A stretch of DNA of 36,347 bases. Origin: Alphaproteobacteria bacterium (GTDB lineage Bacteria > Pseudomonadota > Alphaproteobacteria > JABAAW01). Below, one piece after another: positions 25,681 through 34,328 of the stretch; position 1 is the stretch's first letter; every line of letters begins with the position of its first letter. Position numbers and translations under genes: made by a program. Under the pieces are notes generated by a model, which was not told where the DNA came from, did no database searches, and saw only the letters and a list, made by a program, of their open reading frames with translations. The stretch spans positions 22,692 through 59,038 of the forward strand of contig JABAAW010000005.1 of assembly GCA_014238535.1 (NCBI GenBank), read 5' to 3'.

Positions 25681-27136
25681 GCGTATCTATGCTAGCCGCG
25701 CTTTTTTGTTTACTTAGGCGCAAAGCTCGCAAGGAAGGTAGTTCTTTTGCGGTCAATAGTTCCAGAAACGCGCCGCCTCCTAGGGATACATGCGTAAAAT
25801 CATCGACGACTCCTGCGCGCTCAAGAATTGCAATAGTATCACCACCACCACAGATTGTGCGCACTAGACCCTGCTTTGTCATTTTTGCCAAAAAACGCAT
25901 TATGCGCAAAGTCGAGCGGTCGTACGGTGGTTTTTCGAAAACACCCAACGGACCATTCACGATAACGCGCGTACTACCTATTGCTTTTTTGCTTACTTGC
26001 TCTAGAACGCTTTCGATGGCATAGCAGCTTCGCTCACCGATGTCCCATAGTGAGTGCTTGGATGAGCCTTTGGCATTTTGCACTACTACCTCTTCGCGCG
26101 TATTTTCTTTTTGAGATAAATTTTTACTACAGTCAGGCGCGAGCGCAACATCGCACGGCAACAGTATATTGCACGATGATGCCAATGCTCCGCCTGAGGA
26201 TTCGTTTGATGATTTGTTGGAATATACGATTGCGTCTATTTCACGCGCGCTTTTTATCTCACATGCGCTGAAAGCAGTAGTATCGATCAAACCACGAGCT
26301 GCGAGGAAGCAATTTGCCATATTTCCGCCTAAACATATTGTTGAGCAACGCTGTATCAAGAACCGCAAGAGATCTATTTTTGTTGACACTTTGCTGCCAC
26401 CGAGTATTGCTATGTTATTTTCGTGTGTCGGCGTAGCGTTTTCTGCGATTAGCGGTAGTAGCATTGCGAGTTCGCGCACGAGTTCGCAACCTGCGTATGC
26501 TGGTAGCAGCTTTGTTATGGCACAAGTTGATGCGTGCTTGCGGTGGCATATAGAGAATGCGTCGTTGATATAGATATCGGCTTTTGCGGCGAGTTTAGCG
26601 GCGAAAGTTTGATCGTTTTGCTCTTCACCTTTGTGGAAACGCAAGTTTTCGAACAAGCCTATAGCTGCTTTTGCGGGTGCTTTTGTGGTCTTGTTTTCTG
26701 GCTGAATTTTCAGACTAGCCAATGCTTCGGCTTCGAGTGCGCCGTCCTTCTGGCTATCGCCGAGGAAAATAACTTTTCTCTGCCACCGCTTTTCAAGGTG
26801 TGGGATTAGGCGTTGCAACGAGAGTTCGGGTTTAACAGTGCCTTTAGGTCGTCCGAGATGCGAGCACAACACTAGTGGATTCGGCGAGGCTAGTTCTATT
26901 AGCGATCGTACGGCATCGATTCGTGCATAGCTCAGAGGTTCGGCTATCGCGGAGTCGCTGTTTGTTGCTAACGGTATGTTTAGGTCTACTCGCGCGAGTA
27001 TTACTTTATCTGGTGGATGCTGCGCTTGCGCGAATATCGGTAGTGCTTCGAGCAAACTATTAGTAGAAGCAGAACTAGTGGGCGTCTGGCTAGATGGAAC
27101 AGAGACAGTAGAATGGAGACTAGGCATAAAGAGCAT
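25673..27136 (-). CDS. pgk: Phosphoglycerate kinase
   Basis: Pgk transfers phosphate between 1,3-bisphosphoglycerate and ADP in glycolysis. Family blocks are ARVDLNIPL, LCSHLGRPKG, ENLRFHKGE, NDAFSICHRKHAST, LGGSKVSTKI, GGNMANCFL, NGPLGVFE, GGGDT and SLGGGAFLE. From the ATG at 27136 it has 487 residues, against the usual ~400. The excess is a Ser/Thr-rich N-terminal extension and a Ser/Lys/Glu-rich insert between CEIKSA and SLWDIG. The frame stays open up to a GTG at 27229, but a TATAAT lies only 5 bases before that GTG, so the ATG (or the one at 27127) is preferred. It heads the pgk-hisN-SDR operon; gap is not next to it. Confidence 0.93.
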   Translation of the reverse strand: MLFMPSLHSTVSVPSSQTPTSSASTNSLLEALPIFAQAQHPPDKVILARVDLNIPLATNSDSAIAEPLSYARIDAVRSLIELASPNPLVLCSHLGRPKGTVKPELSLQRLIPHLEKRWQRKVIFLGDSQKDGALEAEALASLKIQPENKTTKAPAKAAIGLFENLRFHKGEEQNDQTFAAKLAAKADIYINDAFSICHRKHASTCAITKLLPAYAGCELVRELAMLLPLIAENATPTHENNIAILGGSKVSTKIDLLRFLIQRCSTICLGGNMANCFLAARGLIDTTAFSACEIKSAREIDAIVYSNKSSNESSGGALASSCNILLPCDVALAPDCSKNLSQKENTREEVVVQNAKGSSKHSLWDIGERSCYAIESVLEQVSKKAIGSTRVIVNGPLGVFEKPPYDRSTLRIMRFLAKMTKQGLVRTICGGGDTIAILERAGVVDDFTHVSLGGGAFLELLTAKELPSLRALRLSKQKSAASIDTHG

Positions 27137-27234
27137 GCTAGACTGTTTTGTGCGCGCTGTGAATTGGTTATTATTGATACCTCTTCGTGCGCGGTAATGG
27201 GTTATGCGTGGAAATAGAATTTGCCTCACGCATT

Positions 27235-27240
27235 ATTATA
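27235..27240 (-). promoter_or_regulatory. Candidate -10 box of the pgk operon
   Basis: A perfect minus-strand TATAAT is at 27240-27235, about 100 bases before the preferred pgk ATG. No good -35 is seen at 16-18 bases. The call rests on the -10 match and position only. Confidence 0.4.
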
Positions 27241-27250
27241 TTAGACGTTG

Positions 27251-27279
27251 TTGACGGGCTAGTAATTGCTACTCTTTAT
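27251..27279 (+). promoter_or_regulatory. Candidate promoter of tRNA-Ser
   Basis: TTGACG (27251-27256) is followed after 17 bases by CTTTAT (27274-27279), about 20 bases before the tRNA start. The -35 is strong and the -10 weak. Confidence 0.4.
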
Positions 27280-27300
27280 GTTTATGTTTGTATCTTGCAC

Positions 27301-27385
27301 GGAGGGTTGGCAGAGTGGTAATGCAACGGATTGCTAATCCGTCTACCCTTATCGGGTAGCGGGGGTTCAATTCCCCCACCCTCCG
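27301..27385 (+). tRNA. tRNA-Ser (anticodon GCT)
   Basis: A class II tRNA. Acceptor GGAGGGT (27301-27307) pairs with ACCCTCC (27378-27384), with G27385 as discriminator. The anticodon stem ACGGA/TCCGT encloses TTGCTAA, giving GCT at 27333-27335. The long variable arm CTACCC...GGGTAG is typical of tRNA-Ser. CCA is not encoded. It forms the left boundary of the DUF2188/DUF4917 segment. Confidence 0.95.
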
Positions 27386-27527
27386 TTGCCCACTCCCACA
27401 TTTTCTTCTCTCTCGACAGCGATGGCATAGCGAGGCTTCTGGTCTCCTGAGCCCTCGCTCTCCGCGCCTGTGTTTTTAGTTGCATAAATAAAAAGTTATT
27501 GACACAGTTTCTCACCTATGCTTTTTA

Positions 27528-27541
27528 CTATCCAAGGATAG
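27528..27541. promoter_or_regulatory. Short inverted repeat upstream of the DUF2188 gene
   Basis: CTATCC and GGATAG flank a 2-base centre, forming a near-continuous 14-base dyad, 20 bases before the ribosome site. A TTGACA (27499-27504) lies just upstream without a matching -10. It could be an operator; this is a suggestion only. Confidence 0.35.
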
Positions 27542-27560
27542 AATTAGTTTTGGCGATGTA

Positions 27561-27567
27561 GGGAGGT
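27561..27567 (+). promoter_or_regulatory. Strong ribosome binding site of the DUF2188 gene
   Basis: GGGAGGT lies 6 bases before the ATG at 27574. It is stronger than the sites of almost all neighbouring genes. Confidence 0.75.
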
Positions 27568-27573
27568 ATTACA

Positions 27574-27798
27574 ATGGCAGGCAAGACACGCCATGTTGTG
27601 CCACATAAGGATGGCTGGGCAAATAAGAGAGGTGGAGCTGATAAGCCTACCAGTGTGCACAAGAGGCAGAAGGATGCTATAGATTCTGCTCGCGAACAGA
27701 GCCGAAAGGAAGGCTCCGAGTTATTTATTCACCGCAAAGACGGAACTATTAGGGAGAAGGATAGCCACGGCAACGACCCTCGCAATATCAAGGGATAA
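27574..27798 (+). CDS. DUF2188 domain protein
   Basis: The small, basic 74-residue protein is almost wholly the DUF2188 domain. The family pattern is clear: RHVVPHKDGWANKRGGADK, then TSVHKRQKDAIDSARE, then GSELFIHRKDGTIREKD and a glycine-aspartate-rich tail (SHGNDP). The function of DUF2188 is not known; members are small, often found in accessory regions and plasmids. The strong ribosome site supports real expression. It is convergent with the DUF4917 gene. Confidence 0.88.
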   Translation: MAGKTRHVVPHKDGWANKRGGADKPTSVHKRQKDAIDSAREQSRKEGSELFIHRKDGTIREKDSHGNDPRNIKG

Positions 27799-27948
27799 AG
27801 AATGGAGTAGATACAAAGAAAGACCAAAAAAGTAATCACCGAAGAGCAAATACAATAGTAGTTGATAGCACAAGAAATTACCAATCCGTCTCCTTTTCCG
27901 ATAGCAGGTGCTCGCACCCCCTACCATCAGTTTTGCTTGCTTTTTAGA

Positions 27949-29091
27949 CTAACCCCATACTTTTGCACTTTCCGCATCGTAAAAACGCACTTTCAGAGGT
28001 CGAGGGGCGCCGAATTCTCGTCTCTCTCTTGTCCTTGTTTCTGCTAGACTATTCGCCTTTGCAATGATACGTTTATTGTCATCTGATTCAGGATCACCAT
28101 AAATACTTATATAAAGATAAGGAAGACAACCGAAAGCAATTCGTTCAATAACATGATCATCATTCTCTGAAAAAGAGTGACCATGGACGAATAAAGAATG
28201 TTCCTCTTTTTTTACACAAGCAATGAATTTATTATACGAGCTATCCAAATATTCATTACTTTTTATCTTTTTTAATTTAGCTGGACTGTTACCTTCTGCA
28301 ACAAATACAGGAAAGCTATTATTATTTATACGTTCTTTTGCCTGCTCTAGCAGTGCACCATTCTTACTACTCCATTTAAGTTTTTCTACTTCATGTCCAT
28401 GGCTGTATAAATGTAGTGCGCCGTGTAAATAGAAAACTCTTTGCTCTCCTTGAGAATTTCCGCCCAACAACCAAAGAATTTTTTCGCTTCCTGATGGATC
28501 TCTACCAAATCCATCATTTGTATCAAGAAATATAAGATTGTCAGCTGCATCATTCACATTTCCATCATAGTGTGCCTGCATCAATGTCCAATAGAGCATA
28601 AGATCATAATTAAAGGTAAAAACATTACCTGCTTTTCTGTTACGGTAATTTTTATCATCACCATCCTTGCTCCAAGATTTAAGGAAGTGTGAAAGGAAGT
28701 CTATACAAGCAAGAAGTTTCTCTTTTATGACCAAATTAACGGTTTCAGGGTTTTGTTCAATGATAGTCTCTATAAGAACTGCTTTTATAATTTCCGCACG
28801 TGACGATATGCTCCTAGATAATTCGCCTCCACTATCTTTATACAATTCGACCACCTTGCTAGCTTGCTGTAGCATTTTAATGATAATTTCAAAATCGCAA
28901 CCGTATTCATCAAACAAACTACTCAAAGATGGAGGCACTGATTCAATTTTCGATTTTGCTCTATCATAAAGAGAATCGTAGTGAAACAATTCTTTGTCGT
29001 AAGCTAGGCTAAAGCCATTACCAAGCAGTAAATTTCTTGTTGTTTCTTGTGATTTTTCAAGCGCTTCATCAAAACTTAATACTTTAACCAT
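27949..29091 (-). CDS. DUF4917 family protein, SIR2/AbiH-like fold
   Basis: The 380-residue protein matches the pattern of DUF4917. A Rossmann-like start LLLGNGFSLAYD (GNGFS at 24-28), FTFNYDLMLYW (NYD at 161-163), VFYLHGALHLY (LHG 222-224), FVAEG, and HGHSFSENDDHV (303-313) lie in the same order as the nucleotide-binding motifs of SIR2-like and AbiH-like proteins. Such proteins often act as NAD-consuming or abortive-infection factors in phage defence, but activity here is inferred from fold-level similarity only. Base composition is clearly more AT-rich than the neighbouring genes, suggesting transfer. It stands alone between DUF2188 and a tRNA gene. Confidence 0.7.
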   Translation of the reverse strand: MVKVLSFDEALEKSQETTRNLLLGNGFSLAYDKELFHYDSLYDRAKSKIESVPPSLSSLFDEYGCDFEIIIKMLQQASKVVELYKDSGGELSRSISSRAEIIKAVLIETIIEQNPETVNLVIKEKLLACIDFLSHFLKSWSKDGDDKNYRNRKAGNVFTFNYDLMLYWTLMQAHYDGNVNDAADNLIFLDTNDGFGRDPSGSEKILWLLGGNSQGEQRVFYLHGALHLYSHGHEVEKLKWSSKNGALLEQAKERINNNSFPVFVAEGNSPAKLKKIKSNEYLDSSYNKFIACVKKEEHSLFVHGHSFSENDDHVIERIAFGCLPYLYISIYGDPESDDNKRIIAKANSLAETRTRERREFGAPRPLKVRFYDAESAKVWG

Positions 29092-29221
29092 TCAGATTTA
29101 CCCCACAGACTTATCTATTATCTTTCAATAAATATTGAGCATCAAACTATTGATAAATGCAACCATTCCATCAAATTCTTTAATGTTCAGAAACGGAGAG
29201 TAGCTCAAACAATTGAAAGAA

Positions 29222-29296
29222 TGGGCCTGCTAGGACTTGAACCTAGAACCTAACCGTTATGAGCGGTTTGCTCTAACCAAATTGAGCTACAGGCCC
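29222..29296 (-). tRNA. tRNA with CAT anticodon, probably tRNA-Ile2
   Basis: On the minus strand acceptor GGGCCTG pairs with CAGGCCC, the anticodon stem AACCG/CGGTT encloses CTCATAA (anticodon CAT), and the discriminator is A. The CTCATAA loop and the GGGCC acceptor resemble tRNA-Ile2, whose C34 becomes lysidine, rather than the elongator or initiator tRNA-Met. The Ile2 versus Met decision is from memory of typical sequences. CCA is not encoded. It lies 46 bases after rpoD on the same strand. Confidence 0.9.
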
Positions 29297-29310
29297 TTAT
29301 ACTATGAGCT

Positions 29311-29330
29311 CGGCGCATACTAGCACGCCG
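29311..29330 (-). other. GC-rich hairpin between rpoD and the tRNA
   Basis: Minus-strand CGGCG and CGCCG (arms at 29326-29330 and 29311-29315) form a 5-bp stem extendable by two wobble pairs. No T-tract follows, so it may be a processing signal or a weak terminator between rpoD and the downstream tRNA. Confidence 0.3.
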
Positions 29331-29342
29331 CACGAGTGCGCG

Positions 29343-31514
29343 CTACTGATCGAGGAAGCTTTTCAGCTTGCGCGAGCGCGTAGGATGCTTCAGCTTGCGT
29401 AGAGCCTTCGCCTCAATCTGCCTGATACGCTCGCGGGTGACCGAGAACTGTTGCCCGACTTCCTCCAGCGTATGGTCGCTGTTATTGCCGATACCGAAAC
29501 GCATGCGCAAAACACGTTCCTCGCGTGGCGTTAGCGACGAGAGGATTTTCGTAGTAGTCGCACGCAGGTTGCTCTGTATGGCTGCGTCGGTCGGTAGCAG
29601 AGCATTCACATCCTCGATGAAATCGCCGATCGAGCTATCCTCCTCGTCACCGACTGGCGTTTCGAGTGAGATAGGTTCTTTTGCGATTTTCATAACCTTG
29701 CGCACGCGCTCAAGCGGCATGTGCAGTTTTTCTGCTAGTTCTTCCGGCGTTGGCTCGCGCCCGATCTCGTGTAGCATCTGGCGTGAGGTGCGTAACAATT
29801 TGTTGATAGTTTCGATCATATGCACGGGTATGCGTATTGTGCGCGCTTGGTCGGCAATCGAGCGCGTAATAGCTTGCCTTATCCACCAAGTTGCGTATGT
29901 CGAGAATTTATAACCACGTCTATACTCGAACTTATCGACTGCCTTCATCAATCCGATATTCCCTTCTTGTATCAGGTCTAGGAATTGCAAACCGCGGTTT
30001 GTGTATTTTTTAGCGATAGAAATTACTAGGCGCAAGTTTGCCTCGATCATTTCCTGCTTGGCTTCACCCGCGACTCTTTCTGCACGCCTTATCTCGTTAT
30101 GCAGTGCGTTCAGCTCGTCAATAGGCATCAGTGTTATTTCTGCTAACTCGCGCATTTGATCTCGCAACGGCTCTATTTTATCACCGTATTGTTCGACGAA
30201 TAGCTGCCACTCTTTGCTATTTTTGTGATTTTTTTGTAGCCAGCCGTCGGCGATTTCATTCCCGACATATGCCTTGCGGAATTCGGTGATTGGGATACGC
30301 GCACGTCTTGCGAATCCGACGATCTGCATTTCTAGTTTTGATATTTTTTGATGGTATGCTCGCACTGTTTCTATTATCTCTTCTCGGCGTAGTACGTGAA
30401 GATTCAACAGTGTCATTTCTGATATGATGTCGTCCTTCAAAGCTTTGTGCGAAGCTGCGAGTGCTGTGGGTATTGCCTCGCTACGCTGCAAGTGTTGCAA
30501 ACGTTTACTCTGCAATTTTTCGAAGCGTATGTAGTATTTCCCGATAGCAAGGAATTTTTCTACGGACTGCTGCTTTAGCGATTGCTCCATTGCACTTACG
30601 GGTGGAGCGAGTTCATCTTCGCGCGCTTCGTCTTCCTTTCCCTCGACTCCCTCGGTGTCACTGTTAGAGGCATGAGCGTTTTCATCCTCATCTTTTTCGT
30701 CGCCCTGCTCTTCGTCTTTACTTTGCGAGAGTTCGTTTTCATGGTTTATTTCTGCGTTTTCTTGATCTTCTGCCTGTGAGTTCACACTTGTATTTTTATT
30801 GTTGACTTCGTTCCAAGTCTTTTCTAGATCGATGATTTCTCGCAAAACTCGGCTCCCTTGATCGAGTTCATCATGCCATACTTGCAATGCACGTAGAGCC
30901 AACGGACACGAACATAGGGCGCGGATGACAGCACGATTTCCTGCCTCGATTCGTTTAGCGATTGCGACTTCGCCTTCACGGGATAGTAGTTCAACACCAC
31001 CCATTTCCCGCAAGTAGATTCTAACTGGATCGTCGGTATAGCTTGCTTCAGAGCTATCCTTTACTGCAGAGCCTTCTCTTTTTTCACCTTCTGTATTTGT
31101 CTCTGTATTGTTTTTGCCTTTTGCTTGACTTTTTTTTGCAACTATACTTTTTTCTTCTTTAATATGAGAGCGTACGATGCTGTCTTTATCTTTTGCTTGC
31201 AAATCTTTTTTTCTATTGAGTGATATTCCTCGTTTTTCGAGTCTTTGCAAAAGTTCGTCGATATCTTTGGGATTATTAAAATCGTCTGGCAATTCTTGAT
31301 CGATTTTTTGCATATCAATAGGTTGCCGCATGTTTTGACGCACTAATTTTGCGACGAGATCACGCATACGGCGCATATATTTTTCGTTTTCACCAATTAT
31401 GCGATGTGCTGGCTTCTTACCATTGCTTCTATCTTTATGTGAGAACCATCCACTTACATTTTTCCACATAGATTTTTTGTTGGTAATTTTGGTTATTTTT
31501 TTACTGACTGTCAT
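29343..31514 (-). CDS. rpoD: Primary sigma factor RpoD (sigma-70)
   Basis: RpoD directs RNA polymerase to housekeeping promoters. The 723-residue protein shows region 1.1-like sequence at ~45-100, region 1.2 at ~160-195 ([20 protein letters not shown]), a non-conserved region with a very acidic stretch at ~245-302, region 2 at ~488-560 (with [20 protein letters not shown]), region 3 at ~570-640, and region 4 at ~655-715 with the helix-turn-helix [17 protein letters not shown]. The N-terminus has ~40 extra Lys-rich residues, and a Lys-rich linker separates regions 1.1 and 1.2. It is the last protein gene of yqeY-dnaG-rpoD, the usual macromolecular-synthesis order. Confidence 0.97.
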   Translation of the reverse strand: MTVSKKITKITNKKSMWKNVSGWFSHKDRSNGKKPAHRIIGENEKYMRRMRDLVAKLVRQNMRQPIDMQKIDQELPDDFNNPKDIDELLQRLEKRGISLNRKKDLQAKDKDSIVRSHIKEEKSIVAKKSQAKGKNNTETNTEGEKREGSAVKDSSEASYTDDPVRIYLREMGGVELLSREGEVAIAKRIEAGNRAVIRALCSCPLALRALQVWHDELDQGSRVLREIIDLEKTWNEVNNKNTSVNSQAEDQENAEINHENELSQSKDEEQGDEKDEDENAHASNSDTEGVEGKEDEAREDELAPPVSAMEQSLKQQSVEKFLAIGKYYIRFEKLQSKRLQHLQRSEAIPTALAASHKALKDDIISEMTLLNLHVLRREEIIETVRAYHQKISKLEMQIVGFARRARIPITEFRKAYVGNEIADGWLQKNHKNSKEWQLFVEQYGDKIEPLRDQMRELAEITLMPIDELNALHNEIRRAERVAGEAKQEMIEANLRLVISIAKKYTNRGLQFLDLIQEGNIGLMKAVDKFEYRRGYKFSTYATWWIRQAITRSIADQARTIRIPVHMIETINKLLRTSRQMLHEIGREPTPEELAEKLHMPLERVRKVMKIAKEPISLETPVGDEEDSSIGDFIEDVNALLPTDAAIQSNLRATTTKILSSLTPREERVLRMRFGIGNNSDHTLEEVGQQFSVTRERIRQIEAKALRKLKHPTRSRKLKSFLDQ

Positions 31515-31662
31515 TTTTCTCTGTATGTTTTCGCTTATGGTTTTACGCTGTTATCTATTAGTTATTTTATTCTGTATATTTTCTGCCAAGATTTTCACTA
31601 TATCTATCCGACTAGCATTATTTATGTAGCAAAATCTATACCTATACTGCAGCAATTGCTGA

Positions 31663-33519
31663 CTACTGCTGAGTAAATATCCTCCTAGCATCATCGCGCC
31701 AATGAATATTTTGCTCCCTAGCCTCTGGGCTTGTTTTACCTAAGTCGTTGACGGTTTCGATATAGTCGAGAGCTGCAAAGATATTGTCGACAATTTTTTT
31801 GATGGGCAATTTTACGGAATATGGATTATGAGTAAGGGAATTAGATTTCTGCGCAATATGATTCAGCACTTCACCGCCACTCTGCCACAGAGTATGAGCT
31901 ATATTGCTAGCCCCTGCTTCTTCTGTATATGCAAGCAATAAAGCTTGCCTAGTAGCATCCAAATCGTCTGGCAAGGTTAACATAGTGAAGCGTTCTTCGT
32001 ATTCATCCCATAATTCTGGGTTTTTTGCTAATGCTACAACTAGTTTTTCTTGTAAGTTGCGCAACCGACTTGCCTCATCGTTACTAAAGTGCATTATGTT
32101 TGCTTTTTCCACTTGTTTTTTTAGTGTCTTGGACGAAGTATAAATTTTATTCTGGATGGCACTCTGCATTTTACGTCGTTCAGCAAACAGGGCATCTTTA
32201 AAGAAATCTCGGTAGTGTTTTTGCAGTGTATTGGCATTCAGGCTTTTTGTATGCTGCTGCAAAGCTTTGTCGAGTGTTGCGAACTGCTCTGGGTTTTGCA
32301 AGGCTACGTGCCCTGCAAGTCTGAGTTTTCCCAATTCCAGACGCCATAAGAATTCACTCACTGTTTCGGTTTTTTCTAATCTTTTACGCCAATGGGTGAC
32401 GCCAAATTTTTGTATAAAACTATCTGGATCCTCACCTTTGGGTAAAAAGAATAAACGTAAGCTTCTGCTTTCATTTAATAGCGGTAGAGCTTTTATGACG
32501 ACTCGACTTGCGGCTTGCTCGCCTGCGCTATCACCATCGAAGCAGAGTACTGGCTCATCCCCGAGTGACCACAATAGTTCGAGCTGCTTTTCGGAGACGG
32601 CAGTACCAAGACTCGCTAGAGCGCTAGAGAAACCTACTCTATCGAGGGCGATCACATCCATGTAGCCTTCTACAAGAACAGGCTGCTGTTTTTTCTGCCT
32701 AACCTCAGCGCGTGCGCGAGTAAAGTTGTAAAGCATATTGCCTTTCACGAATAAGGAAGTTTCTGGTGAATTTAGATACTTGGGCGGAACGAATTGCGTT
32801 CTACTACCACCTGTATTTTCCGCTATAGTAGTATACTGTTTTAACAACCTGCCCCCAAAAGCGATAGTGCGTCCTTTGTTATCGGCAATTGGAAAGGTTA
32901 TGCGCGAGCGGAAACGTGCGCGTAATTGGTTATTGCTTTTTTCGCTAACGGCTTCTTTATTAAAAATTGCGAGTCCAGCTTCACAGAGTTCTTTTTCTGA
33001 ACATCCCTTATTTTTCATATATTTTAGAAACAAACTCGTATCTTTATCAGCCCACCCAAGCGCGAATTTTTGAGCGCATTCATCGCTGATTCCGCGTTTT
33101 TTTAAGTATGCACGAGCAGGCGTACCAATAGTACTGAGCAACGCGTCGCGGTAGAATTTCTCAGCTACGGCGATTATGTTGCATATCCTCTCGCCGGCTT
33201 CTCGTTTTTGTTGCATTTCTATGTTTTCTGGTTTGTGTCGCAGTACGATTCCTGCTTGTTTTGCGAGCTGCGCGAGGGCTTCTCTAAAAGATACCCCTTG
33301 CGTTTTCTGCACCCAATCGAAGACATCACCTCGAGCGGTACAACCGAAGCAGTAATAAAAATTTTGATTTTCTACGACATGAAAAGAAGGAGTTTTTTCA
33401 TTGTGGAATGGACATAGCCCGACATAGCGTTGTCCTCGCCGTTGCAATGTAACTCGCGCAGAAATCAGAGAATACAAACTGACGCGCCGACGAATTTCAT
33501 CGATTTGTCCTTTGTCCAT
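31663..33519 (-). CDS. dnaG: DNA primase
   Basis: DnaG makes RNA primers at the replication fork. The 618-residue protein has the N-terminal CHC2 zinc site C36, H39, C57, C60 (CPFH and CFGC), the RNA-polymerase core with RFRSRITFPI and GRTIAFGGR, and the TOPRIM domain with E284 (VEGYMDVIAL) and D328/D330 (CFDGDSAG). The C-terminal third should contain the DnaB-binding helices. It is 148 bases from rpoD and 126 bases from yqeY, all on one strand. Confidence 0.97.
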   Translation of the reverse strand: MDKGQIDEIRRRVSLYSLISARVTLQRRGQRYVGLCPFHNEKTPSFHVVENQNFYYCFGCTARGDVFDWVQKTQGVSFREALAQLAKQAGIVLRHKPENIEMQQKREAGERICNIIAVAEKFYRDALLSTIGTPARAYLKKRGISDECAQKFALGWADKDTSLFLKYMKNKGCSEKELCEAGLAIFNKEAVSEKSNNQLRARFRSRITFPIADNKGRTIAFGGRLLKQYTTIAENTGGSRTQFVPPKYLNSPETSLFVKGNMLYNFTRARAEVRQKKQQPVLVEGYMDVIALDRVGFSSALASLGTAVSEKQLELLWSLGDEPVLCFDGDSAGEQAASRVVIKALPLLNESRSLRLFFLPKGEDPDSFIQKFGVTHWRKRLEKTETVSEFLWRLELGKLRLAGHVALQNPEQFATLDKALQQHTKSLNANTLQKHYRDFFKDALFAERRKMQSAIQNKIYTSSKTLKKQVEKANIMHFSNDEASRLRNLQEKLVVALAKNPELWDEYEERFTMLTLPDDLDATRQALLLAYTEEAGASNIAHTLWQSGGEVLNHIAQKSNSLTHNPYSVKLPIKKIVDNIFAALDYIETVNDLGKTSPEAREQNIHWRDDARRIFTQQ

Positions 33520-33578
33520 GATTTAATTGTATTTCAATTACTAGTTATGTTACGCACTCGCAGTTATCCGCAAGACGT

Positions 33579-33597
33579 ACGTATAGAATATATACGT
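33579..33597. promoter_or_regulatory. Inverted repeat upstream of dnaG
   Basis: ACGTATA (33579-33585) and TATACGT (33591-33597) are perfect arms separated by GAATA. The repeat lies in the yqeY-dnaG spacer, 60 bases before the dnaG ATG, where a promoter or operator would be expected. Confidence 0.35.
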
Positions 33598-33645
33598 TGT
33601 AAGTACACTTTTTGTAGCCAGTATACTTTATTTTTACAAGTCTCG

Positions 33646-34125
33646 TCATGAGGTTAGCGCGAGTAGCACTTCCTTACTAATTTTTCCGGCAAGCGCAGAA
33701 TCGATCTCCCCTGGGTATCGTTTTCGCAGTTCACTCATAACGCAACTCATTCCCTTTAGCCCGTCGAGTTTTTTTTCTTGCGCGATTTTTCCAACCGCGA
33801 TTTTTATTTCTTTCTCATTCATTTGTTTTGGTAGGAATTTTTCGATAACGGTAATTTCCAACTGCTCCTGCTCTGCTTGCGCACTCCGTCCTGCGAGTTT
33901 GTATGCGGCTGTACTTTCTTGTCGTTGTCGTATCATAGTTTGAAGCAATGTCATTATTTCGTTGTTCGCAATTTTCTCCTCCCCGTTCCCTCGTGCACGC
34001 ATTGCAATATCTCGATCTTTTACAGATGCGATTATTAAGCGTAATGTGGATACGGCCGGAGCGTCCTTAGATCGCATGGCTTCCTTTAAGGCTTCGTAAA
34101 ATTTTTCTCTAAGTTCACCAACCAT
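33646..34125 (-). CDS. yqeY: GatB/YqeY domain protein
   Basis: The 159-residue protein is the free-standing YqeY domain related to the tail of the GatB amidotransferase subunit, thought to bind tRNA; its cellular role is unclear. Family patterns are LREKFYEALKEAMRSKD, STLRLIIASVKDRDI, ITVIEKFLPKQM and the C-terminal AGKISKEVLL. The ATG at 34125 is chosen because GGAGAG lies 5 bases upstream; the frame also opens at a TTG 24 bases earlier. It is the first gene of yqeY-dnaG-rpoD, the standard alphaproteobacterial arrangement opposite carA. Confidence 0.93.
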   Translation of the reverse strand: MVGELREKFYEALKEAMRSKDAPAVSTLRLIIASVKDRDIAMRARGNGEEKIANNEIMTLLQTMIRQRQESTAAYKLAGRSAQAEQEQLEITVIEKFLPKQMNEKEIKIAVGKIAQEKKLDGLKGMSCVMSELRKRYPGEIDSALAGKISKEVLLALTS

Positions 34126-34130
34126 ATTAG

Positions 34131-34136
34131 CTCTCC
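34131..34136 (-). promoter_or_regulatory. Ribosome binding site deciding the yqeY start
   Basis: Minus-strand GGAGAG lies 5 bases before ATG 34125, selecting it over an upstream TTG. Confidence 0.65.
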
Positions 34137-34328
34137 AGCAATTTAACAAGGGTTTGCGCCTTGTAGAAGATGATAATGCGCTTTTTGGTATGTAGCCACC
34201 GAACCGCTAGCAATCGAATCGCCAGCACTGCGATAGCGACACTCGCCACTATCGGAGCGCAAGACTGCTTGAAAGTAGTCTTTATCAAAGTTACCCCTGC
34301 TTCTGCTCGCAAATTTGACGCCTTGATG

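Noticed and set aside
27906-27918. Possible terminator GGTGCTCGCACC between the DUF2188 and DUF4917 genes
   Set aside because: The stem is only 4 bp with a 4-base loop and no T-tract follows on either strand.
27301-29296. Attachment-site duplication of the tRNA-Ser 3' end
   Set aside because: No second copy of the tRNA 3' sequence was found across the interval to rpoD by eye, and there is no integrase gene in the window.
31650-31661. 12-base palindrome CAGCAATTGCTG just after dnaG
   Set aside because: It is short, has no loop or T-tract for a terminator, and nothing else supports a function.
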